A stretch of 15,981 nucleotides of DNA, from the NCBI GenBank assembly GCA_947374125.1, contig CANCAR010000040.1, positions 1 through 15,981 on the forward strand. The letters are read 5' to 3'. This document shows, piece by piece, positions 1 through 7,724 of this stretch. The translations under genes were made by a program, and so were the position numbers. The notes beneath the pieces are model-generated. The model saw only the letters and a list, made by a program, of their open reading frames with translations, was not told the origin of the DNA and made no database searches. Every line of letters begins with the position of its first letter. Positions within the stretch are counted from its first letter, which is position 1. This DNA comes from Hyphomicrobiales bacterium (GTDB lineage Bacteria; Pseudomonadota; Alphaproteobacteria; Rhizobiales; Beijerinckiaceae).

Positions 1-71
1 AACGCGTTGGCGGCGATGATGACCAACCCGACAAGCGCGGTGACGGGTATCTTGTGTCCAAAAATTTTCAC
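1..71 (-). CDS. DppC-type ABC transporter permease, N-terminal fragment (partial)
   Basis: This is the start of the second inner-membrane permease of the family 5 (peptide/nickel/opine-type) ABC importer encoded upstream; the gene continues past the left edge of the window. The 23 visible codons give a short cationic N-terminus (KIFGHKIP) followed by the beginning of a hydrophobic helix (VTALVGLVIIAANA), as in DppC/OppC proteins. I chose the GTG at 71 because a GGAGAG Shine-Dalgarno lies five bases before it. In-frame GTG (77) and TTG (107) are alternatives, and an in-frame TAG further upstream bounds the frame. It lies about 60 bases after the DppB-type gene on the same strand, the normal B-then-C order. 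The identity rests mainly on context and the first membrane helix. Confidence 0.6.
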   Translation of the reverse strand, partial: MKIFGHKIPVTALVGLVIIAANA

Positions 72-132
72 AAGCACTCTCCGCTTGTACCCACTTTTGG
101 AGCGCAAACCTTCATCGTCCTAACAACCCGTA

Positions 133-1080
133 TCATCGCGGCATCCTCAATCGAGGATTGCTCAAAATACCCAATACGTCTGCGGTAAGATTGAGCAAGA
201 TGAAGGTCGACGCAAAGATAAGCCCGCACGCCTGAACCACTGGAACATCGTGTTTCGAAACTGAATCAACCAGCAATTGACCGAGCCCCGGATAAACAAA
301 CACGGTCTCTACCACCACAACGCCCACGATAAGGTAGGCAAGGTTGAGCACAATCACGCTGATGATCGGTGCCAGCGCGTTGGGAAGCGCATGTCGCACA
401 ACAATCTTCCATTTCGGCAATCCCTTGAGATACGCCATTTCAATGTAAGGATTCGACATGATTGCCAGCACCGAGGCCCGCGTCATGCGCATCATATGCG
501 CAAGCGTTACCAAGAGCAGCGTCAACATGGGTAGGAAAAGCAGGTAGAGCCTGCTGAAAAATGGGGTATCGGGTGTCACATTTGCCAGCGAAGGAAACCA
601 AAAATGATGCACGGCTAGATATTTCACCAATAAATAGGCAAGAAAATATTCAGGCACCGATATTGTGAGCAAGGTAAACCCGTTCACAAATCGATCAAAC
701 AGCGAGCCTTGGCTAATCGCGGCTAGAATGCCGAGAATAACGGCCAAGGGAACCGCAATAATCGCCGCATAGCTTGCGAGAAATAACGTGTTCTTGAGCC
801 GAGGCACCACCTCTTCGGCGACATCCCACTCGTTGGCGAGTGAAACACCAAGATCACCATGAACCGTGTTCGAAAGCCATTCGACGTAGCGAACAGGGGC
901 TGGCCGGTCGAGGCCGAGCTGACTGCGAAGGGCTGCAAGATTTTCGGGTGTGGCGTTATTTTGCAAGATGGCGGAGGCAAGATCGCCTGGAAGGACTTCC
1001 GTGCCCGAGAAAATGAGCACGGAAGCCGCAAACAGGGTCAAAAATCCAAGCGCCAGTCTTTGACTGATCAACTTGAACAA
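133..1080 (-). CDS. DppB-type ABC transporter permease
   Basis: Inner-membrane permease subunit of a dipeptide/oligopeptide/nickel-type ABC importer, 315 residues, close to the usual DppB length. It has an N-terminal membrane helix (about 9-28), a periplasmic segment with the family-typical LPGD and QLGLDRPAPVRYVEWL stretches, then five further hydrophobic helices. The cytoplasmic EAA loop that contacts the ATPase is visible as EMAYLKGLPKWKIVVRHALP near residues 215-235. The start codon is TTG, four bases after the stop of the substrate-binding protein gene; the Shine-Dalgarno (AAGGG) overlaps the end of that gene, so translation is probably coupled. A DppC-type gene follows. ATPase genes are not in the window and would be expected beyond the left edge. 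The transported solute cannot be deduced. Confidence 0.93.
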   Translation of the reverse strand: MFKLISQRLALGFLTLFAASVLIFSGTEVLPGDLASAILQNNATPENLAALRSQLGLDRPAPVRYVEWLSNTVHGDLGVSLANEWDVAEEVVPRLKNTLFLASYAAIIAVPLAVILGILAAISQGSLFDRFVNGFTLLTISVPEYFLAYLLVKYLAVHHFWFPSLANVTPDTPFFSRLYLLFLPMLTLLLVTLAHMMRMTRASVLAIMSNPYIEMAYLKGLPKWKIVVRHALPNALAPIISVIVLNLAYLIVGVVVVETVFVYPGLGQLLVDSVSKHDVPVVQACGLIFASTFILLNLTADVLGILSNPRLRMPR

Positions 1081-1084
1081 TGCG

Positions 1085-2665
1085 TTAGCCCTTGATGAAC
1101 GCTTTTTCCATCACGCGGCCATTGTCCATGTCGAAACCCTTATGGACGCTGATGCCACCGACTTTGTCGGTGCTGGTCGAGAGATAGTCTTGGAACGCAG
1201 GGATAAGCGCGCCACCTTCTTCGCTGAGCATGCGTTGGCATTCCCAGAGATAGGTCTTGCGCTTGGCCAGATCGAGCTCGGCCTTGGCGTCTGCCAAAAG
1301 CTTGTCAAACTTTCCGTTATTCCAATGCGTTTCGTTCCATGGAGCGCCAGCCTTGTAGGCGACCGACAACATGGCGGTTGCCGTTGGACGGCCTCCCCAA
1401 TAGGAGGTCACGAAGGCGCCCTTGAGCCACACATTGCTCCAGAAAGCGTCGGCGGGCTCTTTCTTGATGTCGACCTTGATACCAGCCTTACCAGCGGTCT
1501 GCTGGAGCGATTGGGCCATATTGAGCGACTCTGCGCCCGCAGCTTCGGAAGCCTGCATCAGAACCTTGCTCGTCACGCCCGACTTCTTGAGATGGAAGGC
1601 AGCCTTGTCGAGGTCCATTTTGCGCTGTGGCAGGTCGGTGTTGAAGTTGGCATCACCCCGTGGAATTGGATGGTCGTTACCGACAGAACCAATGCCCTGG
1701 AACAGCGACTTCAGCATCTGCTCGCGGTCCATGGAGTATTTCATGGCGAGGCGGAAGTCGCTGTTATCGAATGGCTTCGCATCAACCATCATCGAAATAA
1801 CCGGATGGTAGCCACCAGGCGACTGGACGACATCGAACTTGTCGGCCTTGAGCTTGGCAACAGCCTTTGGATCGGTACGATTGATCGCCATGACTTGGCC
1901 GGACAGCAGCGCGTTCATGCGTGCGGTACGGTCATTGATCACCGTAATTTCAACACGATCGAGCCAGCCACGGCCGGTCTTCCAGAAGTTCTTCGAGCGG
2001 TTGAAGGTACCACCAACGCCGGGGGCAACACCGTCAACAACGAAAGCGCCAGTACCAATTGGGTTTTTCCAGTCGGTGTGACCGTTTGGAACCATCATGA
2101 CATGGTAATCGGTCAGCATGCTTGGTAGATCGGCATCGCCCGACTCAAGCGTGATCTCGATCGTGTATTTGTCGACTTTCTGAACGTCCTTAACCGCTTT
2201 AAACGGACCAGCAACGCCAGACTTTGTTTCGCCACGATGAAGGTTCAGCGAGTAAACGGCGTCATCAGCGTCGAATTCTTTGCCGTTTGAGAACTGCACG
2301 CCCTTGCGGAGCTTGAAGGTCCACTTGGCAGCACCTGGCTGGGCTTCCCAGCTTTCGGCCAACTCAGGGATTGGCTCATTGTTTGGGCCGTTTTCAACCA
2401 ACTGGTTGTAAACACCAAAGCCCATCAGCAGACCAACCGAATCGGTCCAGCTGCGTGGGTCGAGGCTGTCCGTCGTGCTGCCGCCACCGAGGCCGAGCTT
2501 CAGCGTGCCGCCTTTTTTAGGCTCATCAGCTGCAAGAGCGTCGAGCGAAAACGTTGACGTTCCCATAGCAACGCCCGCGCCAATGGCAGCAACGCCGCTC
2601 ATGAACTGGCGACGTGACAAAACGCCTTGATCAAACATGTGTTTGAGTTTGTTATATTCTTCCAC
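1085..2665 (-). CDS. ABC transporter substrate-binding protein, family 5 (SBP_bac_5), Tat-exported
   Basis: Periplasmic solute-binding component of the DppB/DppC importer encoded just downstream; 526 residues, normal for the peptide-binding DppA/OppA family. The GTG at 2665 is chosen as start because a GGGGAG Shine-Dalgarno sits six bases upstream; an in-frame ATG at 2737 would add 24 unlikely residues. The N-terminus carries a twin-arginine signal (S17-R18-R19-Q-F-M) followed by a hydrophobic Ala/Gly-rich stretch and an ALAADEP cleavage region, so it should be exported folded by Tat. Family signatures include LAESWEAQPGAAKWTFKLRK and the following VQFSNGKEFDADDAVYSL, plus a YSMDREQMLKSLFQG segment. 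The gene sits after a long intergenic region with an operator-like palindrome, so it may be the first gene of its own transcript. Ligand class (peptide, opine, glycoside, other) is not resolved. Confidence 0.93.
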   Translation of the reverse strand: MEEYNKLKHMFDQGVLSRRQFMSGVAAIGAGVAMGTSTFSLDALAADEPKKGGTLKLGLGGGSTTDSLDPRSWTDSVGLLMGFGVYNQLVENGPNNEPIPELAESWEAQPGAAKWTFKLRKGVQFSNGKEFDADDAVYSLNLHRGETKSGVAGPFKAVKDVQKVDKYTIEITLESGDADLPSMLTDYHVMMVPNGHTDWKNPIGTGAFVVDGVAPGVGGTFNRSKNFWKTGRGWLDRVEITVINDRTARMNALLSGQVMAINRTDPKAVAKLKADKFDVVQSPGGYHPVISMMVDAKPFDNSDFRLAMKYSMDREQMLKSLFQGIGSVGNDHPIPRGDANFNTDLPQRKMDLDKAAFHLKKSGVTSKVLMQASEAAGAESLNMAQSLQQTAGKAGIKVDIKKEPADAFWSNVWLKGAFVTSYWGGRPTATAMLSVAYKAGAPWNETHWNNGKFDKLLADAKAELDLAKRKTYLWECQRMLSEEGGALIPAFQDYLSTSTDKVGGISVHKGFDMDNGRVMEKAFIKG

Positions 2666-2798
2666 GGGCAACTCCCCTTTTGATGTCGACAATCCGACTG
2701 AACGATCAACCGGTCTTGTACGCCGATTTCTTAGCACTATCAGTTTTGAGGGCTTCAGCTATTCCGGAGATTTCTCCCAGCTATCACCAAAGCTTGAC

Positions 2799-2821
2799 TG
2801 GTCGAATATCACTTTCGACCA
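2799..2821. promoter_or_regulatory. Operator-like palindrome upstream of the ABC importer genes
   Basis: Eight-base arms TGGTCGAA and TTCGACCA are exactly complementary and are separated by seven bases (TATCACT). The site lies about 135 bases before the start of the substrate-binding protein gene, in the only sizeable gap of the minus-strand cluster. The size and symmetry fit a dimeric transcription factor site. I see no convincing -35/-10 pair next to it and no regulator gene in the window, so the protein that binds is unknown. Confidence 0.5.
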
Positions 2822-2860
2822 TTATGTGTATCGTCGCCGATGGAAGGGCTACGTACAAGT

Positions 2861-2885
2861 AAAAGAAGTGGGATTTGACCCACTT
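2861..2885 (-). terminator. Candidate intrinsic terminator after the HSL-type hydrolase gene
   Basis: On the minus strand, 18 bases past the hydrolase stop codon, AAGTGGG and CCCACTT form a perfect seven-base stem around a six-base loop, followed by CTTTTACTT. The stem is short and the T tract is interrupted, so termination may be partial. If real, it separates the dehydrogenase/hydrolase genes from the ABC importer genes. Confidence 0.5.
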
Positions 2886-2902
2886 ATTGAATTATTTTTG
2901 CC

Positions 2903-3835
2903 TCACGACGTTTCACCTGTCGTAATTTGCAAAAAAGACGCCGCTTTTTGGAGCAGTAAATCTGCGCCCTCGCTTCGACCGATGGCGCGAAGGCAGCCAT
3001 GAACCAGTCCAGTGCCAACATAGACCTCAGCCTCGACGCCTGCTTCGCTTAGCCTTTTTGCGAACAAGGTAGCATCGTCGCGAAGCGGATCATGTTCGAC
3101 GGGAAGCAGGAGTGTCTTGGGTAGAGCCGAAAGGTCGTCGGCCAGTAAAGGACTTGAGTGTCGGTCTGGTTCATGGTCGCCAAGATATACTTTTTTATAA
3201 TAGCGAACCTCGGCAAGCGTTAGCATCGGTGCATGGGCCTCTTCGTCGCGGGCGGGCGGTGTCGGATCGGGCGCAAGGCCCGGATAAAACAATACCATGC
3301 CATCGGCCTGTCGCAGGCCTTGGTCTTTCAGCCATAAGGCTGCACTGGCAGCGATGTTACCGCCTGCGCTGTCCCCCATCAAAACAACGTAATGGTTAGG
3401 GCACTCCATCGTTAGAGCCCCCTCCATCACAGCCTTGATCACCGCATAACTATCCTTATGGGCAGCCGGGTAGGGGTGCTCGGGTGCTAACCGATAATCG
3501 ACAACCAATATGGTCATATTGCTAAGAGCAGCCAGCCGCGCCGTAACAATGTCATGGCTATCGAGCCCACCCACAATAAATCCGCCACCATGCAAATAAA
3601 CCGCCGTGCCGGCCTTCCCACCGCCAGAACCGCGATAAGCGCGTAGCTTTATGGATCGATCGGCGAGGATAAGAACGCCGTCTTCAACGGTCACGCCATC
3701 TGGCCGTGGAGGCGTAAAGGCGGCAGCCATTCGATCATAGATGGCGCGTTGCTCGGCAATGGTTCGCTCCACGGCATCATCCGGATAATACCGGGCCGTT
3801 TCGGCAATAAAGTCGATCATATCTGGTCCGAGCAT
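2903..3835 (-). CDS. Alpha/beta hydrolase, HSL-like (esterase family IV)
   Basis: Cytoplasmic carboxylic ester hydrolase of the hormone-sensitive-lipase group, 310 residues, the usual length; no signal peptide. The oxyanion-hole motif HGGG is at residues 82-85, the nucleophile elbow GDSAGG at 154-159 (Ser156), the catalytic acid in EHDPLRDD (Asp249) and the histidine in GLVHG (His279), so the triad is complete. The family also shows here as DYRLAPEHPYPA near 113-124. It starts nine bases after the stop of the small alpha/beta hydrolase gene, so it is in the same operon; its Shine-Dalgarno is weak, and Met6 is a possible alternative start. A terminator-like hairpin follows. Family members cleave short acyl esters or, sometimes, lactones or amides; the natural substrate is unknown. 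Confidence 0.92.
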   Translation of the reverse strand: MLGPDMIDFIAETARYYPDDAVERTIAEQRAIYDRMAAAFTPPRPDGVTVEDGVLILADRSIKLRAYRGSGGGKAGTAVYLHGGGFIVGGLDSHDIVTARLAALSNMTILVVDYRLAPEHPYPAAHKDSYAVIKAVMEGALTMECPNHYVVLMGDSAGGNIAASAALWLKDQGLRQADGMVLFYPGLAPDPTPPARDEEAHAPMLTLAEVRYYKKVYLGDHEPDRHSSPLLADDLSALPKTLLLPVEHDPLRDDATLFAKRLSEAGVEAEVYVGTGLVHGCLRAIGRSEGADLLLQKAASFLQITTGETS

Positions 3836-3844
3836 GGCAGAATT

Positions 3845-4504
3845 TTATCCCCGTTGTGCGAGATGTTGACCGAGCAACCAATCCCAGATTTCCAGATCAC
3901 GGTAGGGCGTCGTGTGCACCCGCGCGTCGTCGTGATCGGCCCCAGTATTGATCGTTTGACGGGCTTTGGAATGGGTCACAATGGTCATTAACCGTGTCAT
4001 TTCGGATAAGGGAATAACCGGGTCGATATCGCCACTAATGGCCCAAACGGGTACCCTTTCCTTCTGAATGGCTCTGGCGGAAAGGAAATTTCCGCCGCCA
4101 CATAGCGGCATTAACCCCGCAAACCGTTCGGGTTGCCAACCGCCCCAGTACCAGACGCCGTAACCACCAAGGCTAACGCCGGTGAGGGTCACGCGTTCTG
4201 GATCAATGGGGTAATGGGCAAGCAGATGATCGAGCCAGTCGGAGAGCAACTCCAAGCGTTGCGGCCAAAATAGGCCGTCAGGCAATTGCGGTGCCGCGAC
4301 GAATGCAGGAATGTCAAGGCCCTCCATCATGACCTGCGGCAGACCGTAGGTCTCCAGCAAGTCGAGATTGTCACCGCGCGCGCTGAGGCCATGAAGATAA
4401 ATCACCAAAGGCCAGCTCGTTGCTTTATCGAGGTTGTTGGGACGATGAAGAAGGTAGGATAAGTCATCTTTGGGGCGTTCTGGCGCGTCAAACCTAAGGC
4501 GCAT
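3845..4504 (-). CDS. Small alpha/beta hydrolase (phospholipase/carboxylesterase or COG4099 predicted-peptidase type)
   Basis: A 219-residue alpha/beta hydrolase without a signal peptide, so probably cytosolic. It has YLHGLSARGDN near 36-46 (oxyanion region), the nucleophile elbow GVSLGG at 109-114 (Ser111), a catalytic acid candidate in SGDIDPVIP (Asp161), and a histidine candidate in GADHDDA (His191). The order and spacing match small serine esterases and the COG4099 'predicted peptidase' group. A clear Shine-Dalgarno (GGAGA, five bases away) precedes the ATG at 4504. It lies between the beta-lactamase-like gene (30-base gap) and the HSL-type hydrolase (nine-base gap), so the three hydrolases are almost certainly co-transcribed. 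The reaction is hydrolysis of an ester or similar bond; the substrate is not known. Confidence 0.82.
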   Translation of the reverse strand: MRLRFDAPERPKDDLSYLLHRPNNLDKATSWPLVIYLHGLSARGDNLDLLETYGLPQVMMEGLDIPAFVAAPQLPDGLFWPQRLELLSDWLDHLLAHYPIDPERVTLTGVSLGGYGVWYWGGWQPERFAGLMPLCGGGNFLSARAIQKERVPVWAISGDIDPVIPLSEMTRLMTIVTHSKARQTINTGADHDDARVHTTPYRDLEIWDWLLGQHLAQRG

Positions 4505-4534
4505 GTGTTTCTCCGACTGGACCGCCGAACCTCA

Positions 4535-5665
4535 TCAAAGAATAGCGGCATGCACAATATTACTAACAAGATCACGCCGCCACATGTTCCAAGGCTCAAT
4601 TTGGCGCGCATTGGAAACATAAGCGAAAGATACGCCGGAATCCGGATCCCCCCAACACACGGAACTGCCAGCGCCCCCATGCCCAAAGGTTCGCGGCGAG
4701 CCTAATCCACCCAATCCATTGGCGATTTCTATATCACCGCGCAAATAAGGGCCGAGGCCAAAGTGAACCGCCGAGCCATCCACATCATGCTTGCCGGGCG
4801 TCCAATCCTTCGTCGCAAAGGCGATCATGCGTGGCGATAAAATCCGCCGTTCACCTAACGCGCCACCGTGGATTAAGGCTTGGTAGAACGCGGCCATCGC
4901 CCGGGCCGTGCCATAGCCACCCCCGCCCGGAATGCCTGCGGTTCTAAAATCATCGGCGGTTGAAATAGGATCGGTAGCAAGATGCCCCGACTCAACACTA
5001 TGCATATCCGCTGCACGCGCCATTTCAGCTTTCGGAAGGCCGACAAACAGCTCCTTTTCAAGTCCTAATGGCTGGATGATTTCGTCGCGAATGAAGGTGC
5101 GATAATCGGTGCCGCTGATCGCATTGATCGCCATCGCAGCAACCCAATGTGCCGCCGTCGCGTGGTATTCGTACCGCGATCCGGGTGTCCATTCGAGCGA
5201 GAACTCCGCAATTTGGGACCGCATGAGAGAATGATTGTTCCAAGCTGCTCGATCAATCACCGTATTGGGAAACCCACCTTGATGGGTAAGGAGTTGCAGG
5301 ATCGTAATGTTGCCTTTGCCGTTTTTGGCAAATTCGGGGAGATAATCGGCAATCCGGTCGGCGAAGGAAAACTTGCCCCGTTCGGCTAGAATCCAGAGTG
5401 CTGCCGCGGTTATCACTTTGGTGTTGGAGTAAAGTAACCAAAGCGTGTCTGAATATGCCGGTCGTGCCCGTTCCCCTATGCCAGCATAGCCGAAGGTCTG
5501 TTCATAAACGAGCTTACCATGCCGTGCGACGGCGATTTGAGCGCCCGGATGTTTGCCCTCCGCGATGTGGCTTTCAATCAACGCAGATAGCCGATCAAAT
5601 TGATCGCTTCGCATGCCACAATCTTCAGGGGCCGCAACGGCCAAGGGAAAGGTCTCGATCGTCAT
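4535..5665 (-). CDS. Serine hydrolase of the class C beta-lactamase family (CubicO/esterase family VIII type)
   Basis: A 376-residue protein of the beta-lactamase/penicillin-binding-protein fold. The nucleophile motif S-x-x-K is SNTK at 80-83, the tyrosine motif is Tyr167 in RYEYHAT (replacing the YxN of true AmpC enzymes), and the third motif is HGG at 329-331 (replacing KTG). These substitutions are usual for family VIII esterases and related amidohydrolases, so resistance to beta-lactams should not be assumed. No signal peptide is visible, which also argues for a cytoplasmic esterase or amidase rather than a periplasmic beta-lactamase. It lies in the minus-strand cluster, 36 bases after the dehydrogenase gene and 30 before the next hydrolase. 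The upstream Shine-Dalgarno is weak. Family assignment is firm; substrate is unknown. Confidence 0.92.
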   Translation of the reverse strand: MTIETFPLAVAAPEDCGMRSDQFDRLSALIESHIAEGKHPGAQIAVARHGKLVYEQTFGYAGIGERARPAYSDTLWLLYSNTKVITAAALWILAERGKFSFADRIADYLPEFAKNGKGNITILQLLTHQGGFPNTVIDRAAWNNHSLMRSQIAEFSLEWTPGSRYEYHATAAHWVAAMAINAISGTDYRTFIRDEIIQPLGLEKELFVGLPKAEMARAADMHSVESGHLATDPISTADDFRTAGIPGGGGYGTARAMAAFYQALIHGGALGERRILSPRMIAFATKDWTPGKHDVDGSAVHFGLGPYLRGDIEIANGLGGLGSPRTFGHGGAGSSVCWGDPDSGVSFAYVSNARQIEPWNMWRRDLVSNIVHAAIL

Positions 5666-5701
5666 AACAGTACTCGCGGGTTTAAAATGATACCGAAGAG
5701 C

Positions 5702-6748
5702 TCAATCAAAAGTGAGCTGCACTTTCATCGATTGGCTTCGATCGGAAGCCAACTCGAAAGCGGATCTCGCATTGGTAAAGGGGATGGTTGCACTCAGAAG
5801 CGGTGCAACATCAATCGCTCGACTTGCGAGCAACTCGACCGCCCAATTGAATTCCTCAAAAAATCGGAAAGTGCCGGCTAATTCGATTTCCTTGGATGCC
5901 ACAAGATTGAGCGGAACAGCAACCTCGCCCCCCATGCCAATTTGTACGATCCGACCTCGCGGTGCCACGCAGCCAATCGCATCGACCAGCGCCCGTCCAT
6001 TGCCGGATGCCTCGAACCCTATGTCGAAATACCCTTTGTCCAACTTGAAAGAATCGAGGGAATCGGGCGCATCCTTCGTGTTGTACGCGGCATCGGCCCC
6101 AATCTTAATGGCGATTCCCAGCGCCGGCGCTGCGACATCGGTCACAACAATTTCCCTCGCCCCAGCATGGCGGGCTGCCAGCACCGTCAGCGCGCCAATC
6201 GGGCCACATCCTGTCACAAGCACGCGCATTCCAGCGAGCGGACCCGCTCGACGAATGGCATGGAGGCAAACCGCTAAGGGCTCAGCAAAGGCGGCCAATT
6301 CAGGCGGCGTCGTGTTGCCGGTCGCTACCGCTTGCTCTGCCGTACAAACGAGCCTTTCGCGAAACCCGCCCTGAACATGGGGAAAACGCATCGCCGAACC
6401 ATAAAACCGCATCGAAAGGCAGTGAATTTGTAAGCCAGCGTTGCAATAGCGGCAATTTCCGCACGGCAGGCTTGGATTGACCGCCACCCGATCGCCAGGT
6501 TGGACGGTCGTAACACCGGATCCAATCGCCGTTACCGTGCCCGCAATTTCATGGCCCAGCACCATCGGCTCTTTGAGCCTTACGGTTCCAAAACCGCCGT
6601 CGTGGAAATAATGTAAATCGGAACCGCAAATGCCGCCCCGCGTCACAGTGACGGCCACTTCACCCGGTCCCGGATCGAGAAGCGGTACTTCCCCCACCCT
6701 CAGATCATGCGCTGAATGGATGATGACCGCTCTTGTTTGACCTGACAT
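5702..6748 (-). CDS. Zinc-dependent alcohol dehydrogenase, L-idonate 5-dehydrogenase-like
   Basis: Medium-chain NAD(P)-dependent dehydrogenase of 348 residues. Catalytic zinc ligands are visible at Cys41 (CGSDLHY), His66-Glu67 (GHE) and Glu156 region; the structural zinc site is complete (Cys96, 99, 102, 110 in CGNCRYC...C). The Rossmann glycine motif is GCGPIG at 180-185, and Asp204 at the end of the second strand favours NAD+. The segment MRFYGSAMRFPHVQGGFRE is characteristic of L-idonate 5-dehydrogenases, which oxidise L-idonate to 5-ketogluconate; related sorbitol or xylitol dehydrogenases remain possible. It is the first gene of the minus-strand catabolic cluster and has a 160-base intergenic region shared with a divergent plus-strand gene, where its promoter should lie. 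I could not pick out a convincing -35/-10 pair there. Confidence 0.88.
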   Translation of the reverse strand: MSGQTRAVIIHSAHDLRVGEVPLLDPGPGEVAVTVTRGGICGSDLHYFHDGGFGTVRLKEPMVLGHEIAGTVTAIGSGVTTVQPGDRVAVNPSLPCGNCRYCNAGLQIHCLSMRFYGSAMRFPHVQGGFRERLVCTAEQAVATGNTTPPELAAFAEPLAVCLHAIRRAGPLAGMRVLVTGCGPIGALTVLAARHAGAREIVVTDVAAPALGIAIKIGADAAYNTKDAPDSLDSFKLDKGYFDIGFEASGNGRALVDAIGCVAPRGRIVQIGMGGEVAVPLNLVASKEIELAGTFRFFEEFNWAVELLASRAIDVAPLLSATIPFTNARSAFELASDRSQSMKVQLTFD

Positions 6749-6908
6749 GACGTTTCCGATTCTCGCTCTTGGCTCGCGTGGACATTGGCTGATTTATGTC
6801 GGACAGGAAAGCCACCTTTACGATCCTCGTTCCGTCGAGATTAAAACCTGATAGACTATTATCCGTTAAAGCGCGCTCGGCATATTGTCGACGAAAGGGA
6901 TTAACCGA

Positions 6909-7703
6909 ATGTATTTCGTAGCTTCGAAAATCCTTTGGCTGTTTTTCTCTCCCAGTAATTTTTTGTTCCTTTTAGCGGCCTTTGGTTGGCTTTCGTTGCT
7001 ATTGGGCAAAACTCGTCTGGCGAGACTACTCCTATTACCAAGCTTGGTTATCCTTCTTTTAATTGGCTTTTTGCCGTTAGGTGATCGCTTGACCGAGCAG
7101 TTGGAACAACAATTCCCGGCTTGGCAGGATGATGGTCGACCGGTCGATGGTGTGGTGGTTCTGGGCGGCGGGGTGAATGTTTGGTCGTCCGCCGCTTGGA
7201 AGGCTCTCGTTCTAAACTCGGCGGGTAATCGCCTCGTTGCTATGGCCGATCTTGCGCGGCGATATCCTTCTGCAAAGATCGTGTTCACGGGCGGTTACGG
7301 CTCGCTCTTTGGACAGGAATTATCTGAAGCTAACGAAATCGAACAGCATTTGGCAGAACTTGGCATTTCGCCGGGACGGATAGTGTTCGAACGCGCCTCG
7401 CGCAATACGCGAGAAAATGCGGTGTTCACCAAAGCCATGATTCCTCGGCAAACCAATGAGCGTTGGCTCTTGGTCACATCCGCCATGCATATGCCCCGTT
7501 CAATGGGCCTTTTTCGCAAAGCAGGCTGGACAATGGAGGCCTATCCAGTCGGTTGGAACAGCGCACCGGGTTTTGACGAATCGATCCTCTCGACCGAGGT
7601 TTCCTCGCATCTGCGCAGCTTTGACATGGCAGTCCGGGAAATGATCGGTCTAATTGCGGCGCGTGTTTCAGGCCAATCCGACGCTCTTTTGCCCGGTCCT
7701 TGA
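6909..7703 (+). CDS. ElyC/YdcF-like membrane protein with DUF218 domain
   Basis: A 264-residue protein, near the length of E. coli ElyC. Two hydrophobic segments lie at about 8-32 and 37-57, followed by a DUF218 domain (about 79-245) recognised by DGVVVLGGGVN, KIVFTGGYGS, SRNTRENAVFTK and WLLVTSAMHMPRSMGLFRKAGW. ElyC-type proteins are inner-membrane factors linked to peptidoglycan and lipid-carrier homeostasis; other DUF218 proteins have undefined roles, so the exact function is inferred only. I chose ATG 6909 because AAGGGA sits eight bases upstream; an in-frame TTG at 6885 would add eight residues. It is divergent from the dehydrogenase gene and converges with the DUF3253 gene, with only 21 bases between stop codons and no terminator hairpin there. 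Confidence 0.85.
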   Translation: MYFVASKILWLFFSPSNFLFLLAAFGWLSLLLGKTRLARLLLLPSLVILLLIGFLPLGDRLTEQLEQQFPAWQDDGRPVDGVVVLGGGVNVWSSAAWKALVLNSAGNRLVAMADLARRYPSAKIVFTGGYGSLFGQELSEANEIEQHLAELGISPGRIVFERASRNTRENAVFTKAMIPRQTNERWLLVTSAMHMPRSMGLFRKAGWTMEAYPVGWNSAPGFDESILSTEVSSHLRSFDMAVREMIGLIAARVSGQSDALLPGP

Positions 7704-7724
7704 AGACCGTAAATCGTTGTTCAT

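Noticed and set aside
1073..2128. 351-codon open frame on the plus strand
   Set aside because: It lies wholly opposite the substrate-binding protein and the end of the permease gene, shows no recognisable domain and has atypical composition. It is a shadow of a well-supported gene.
2637..3002. 121-codon plus-strand frame in the importer/hydrolase gap
   Set aside because: It overlaps both flanking minus-strand genes, has no ribosome binding site and no recognisable motif. The gap is better explained as regulatory.
4535..5665. Reading this gene as an AmpC-type resistance beta-lactamase
   Set aside because: The tyrosine and KTG motifs are replaced, there is no signal peptide, and the operon is catabolic.
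5712..6374. 220-codon open frame on the plus strand
   Set aside because: It is antisense to the dehydrogenase, whose zinc and Rossmann motifs are intact. The translation is low-complexity Ser/Ala/Pro-rich, typical of a shadow frame.
6749..6908. Divergent promoters between the dehydrogenase and the ElyC-like gene
   Set aside because: TATTAT at 6857 and CATAAA-like sequence near 6792 on the other strand could be -10 boxes, but neither has a credible -35 at the right distance.
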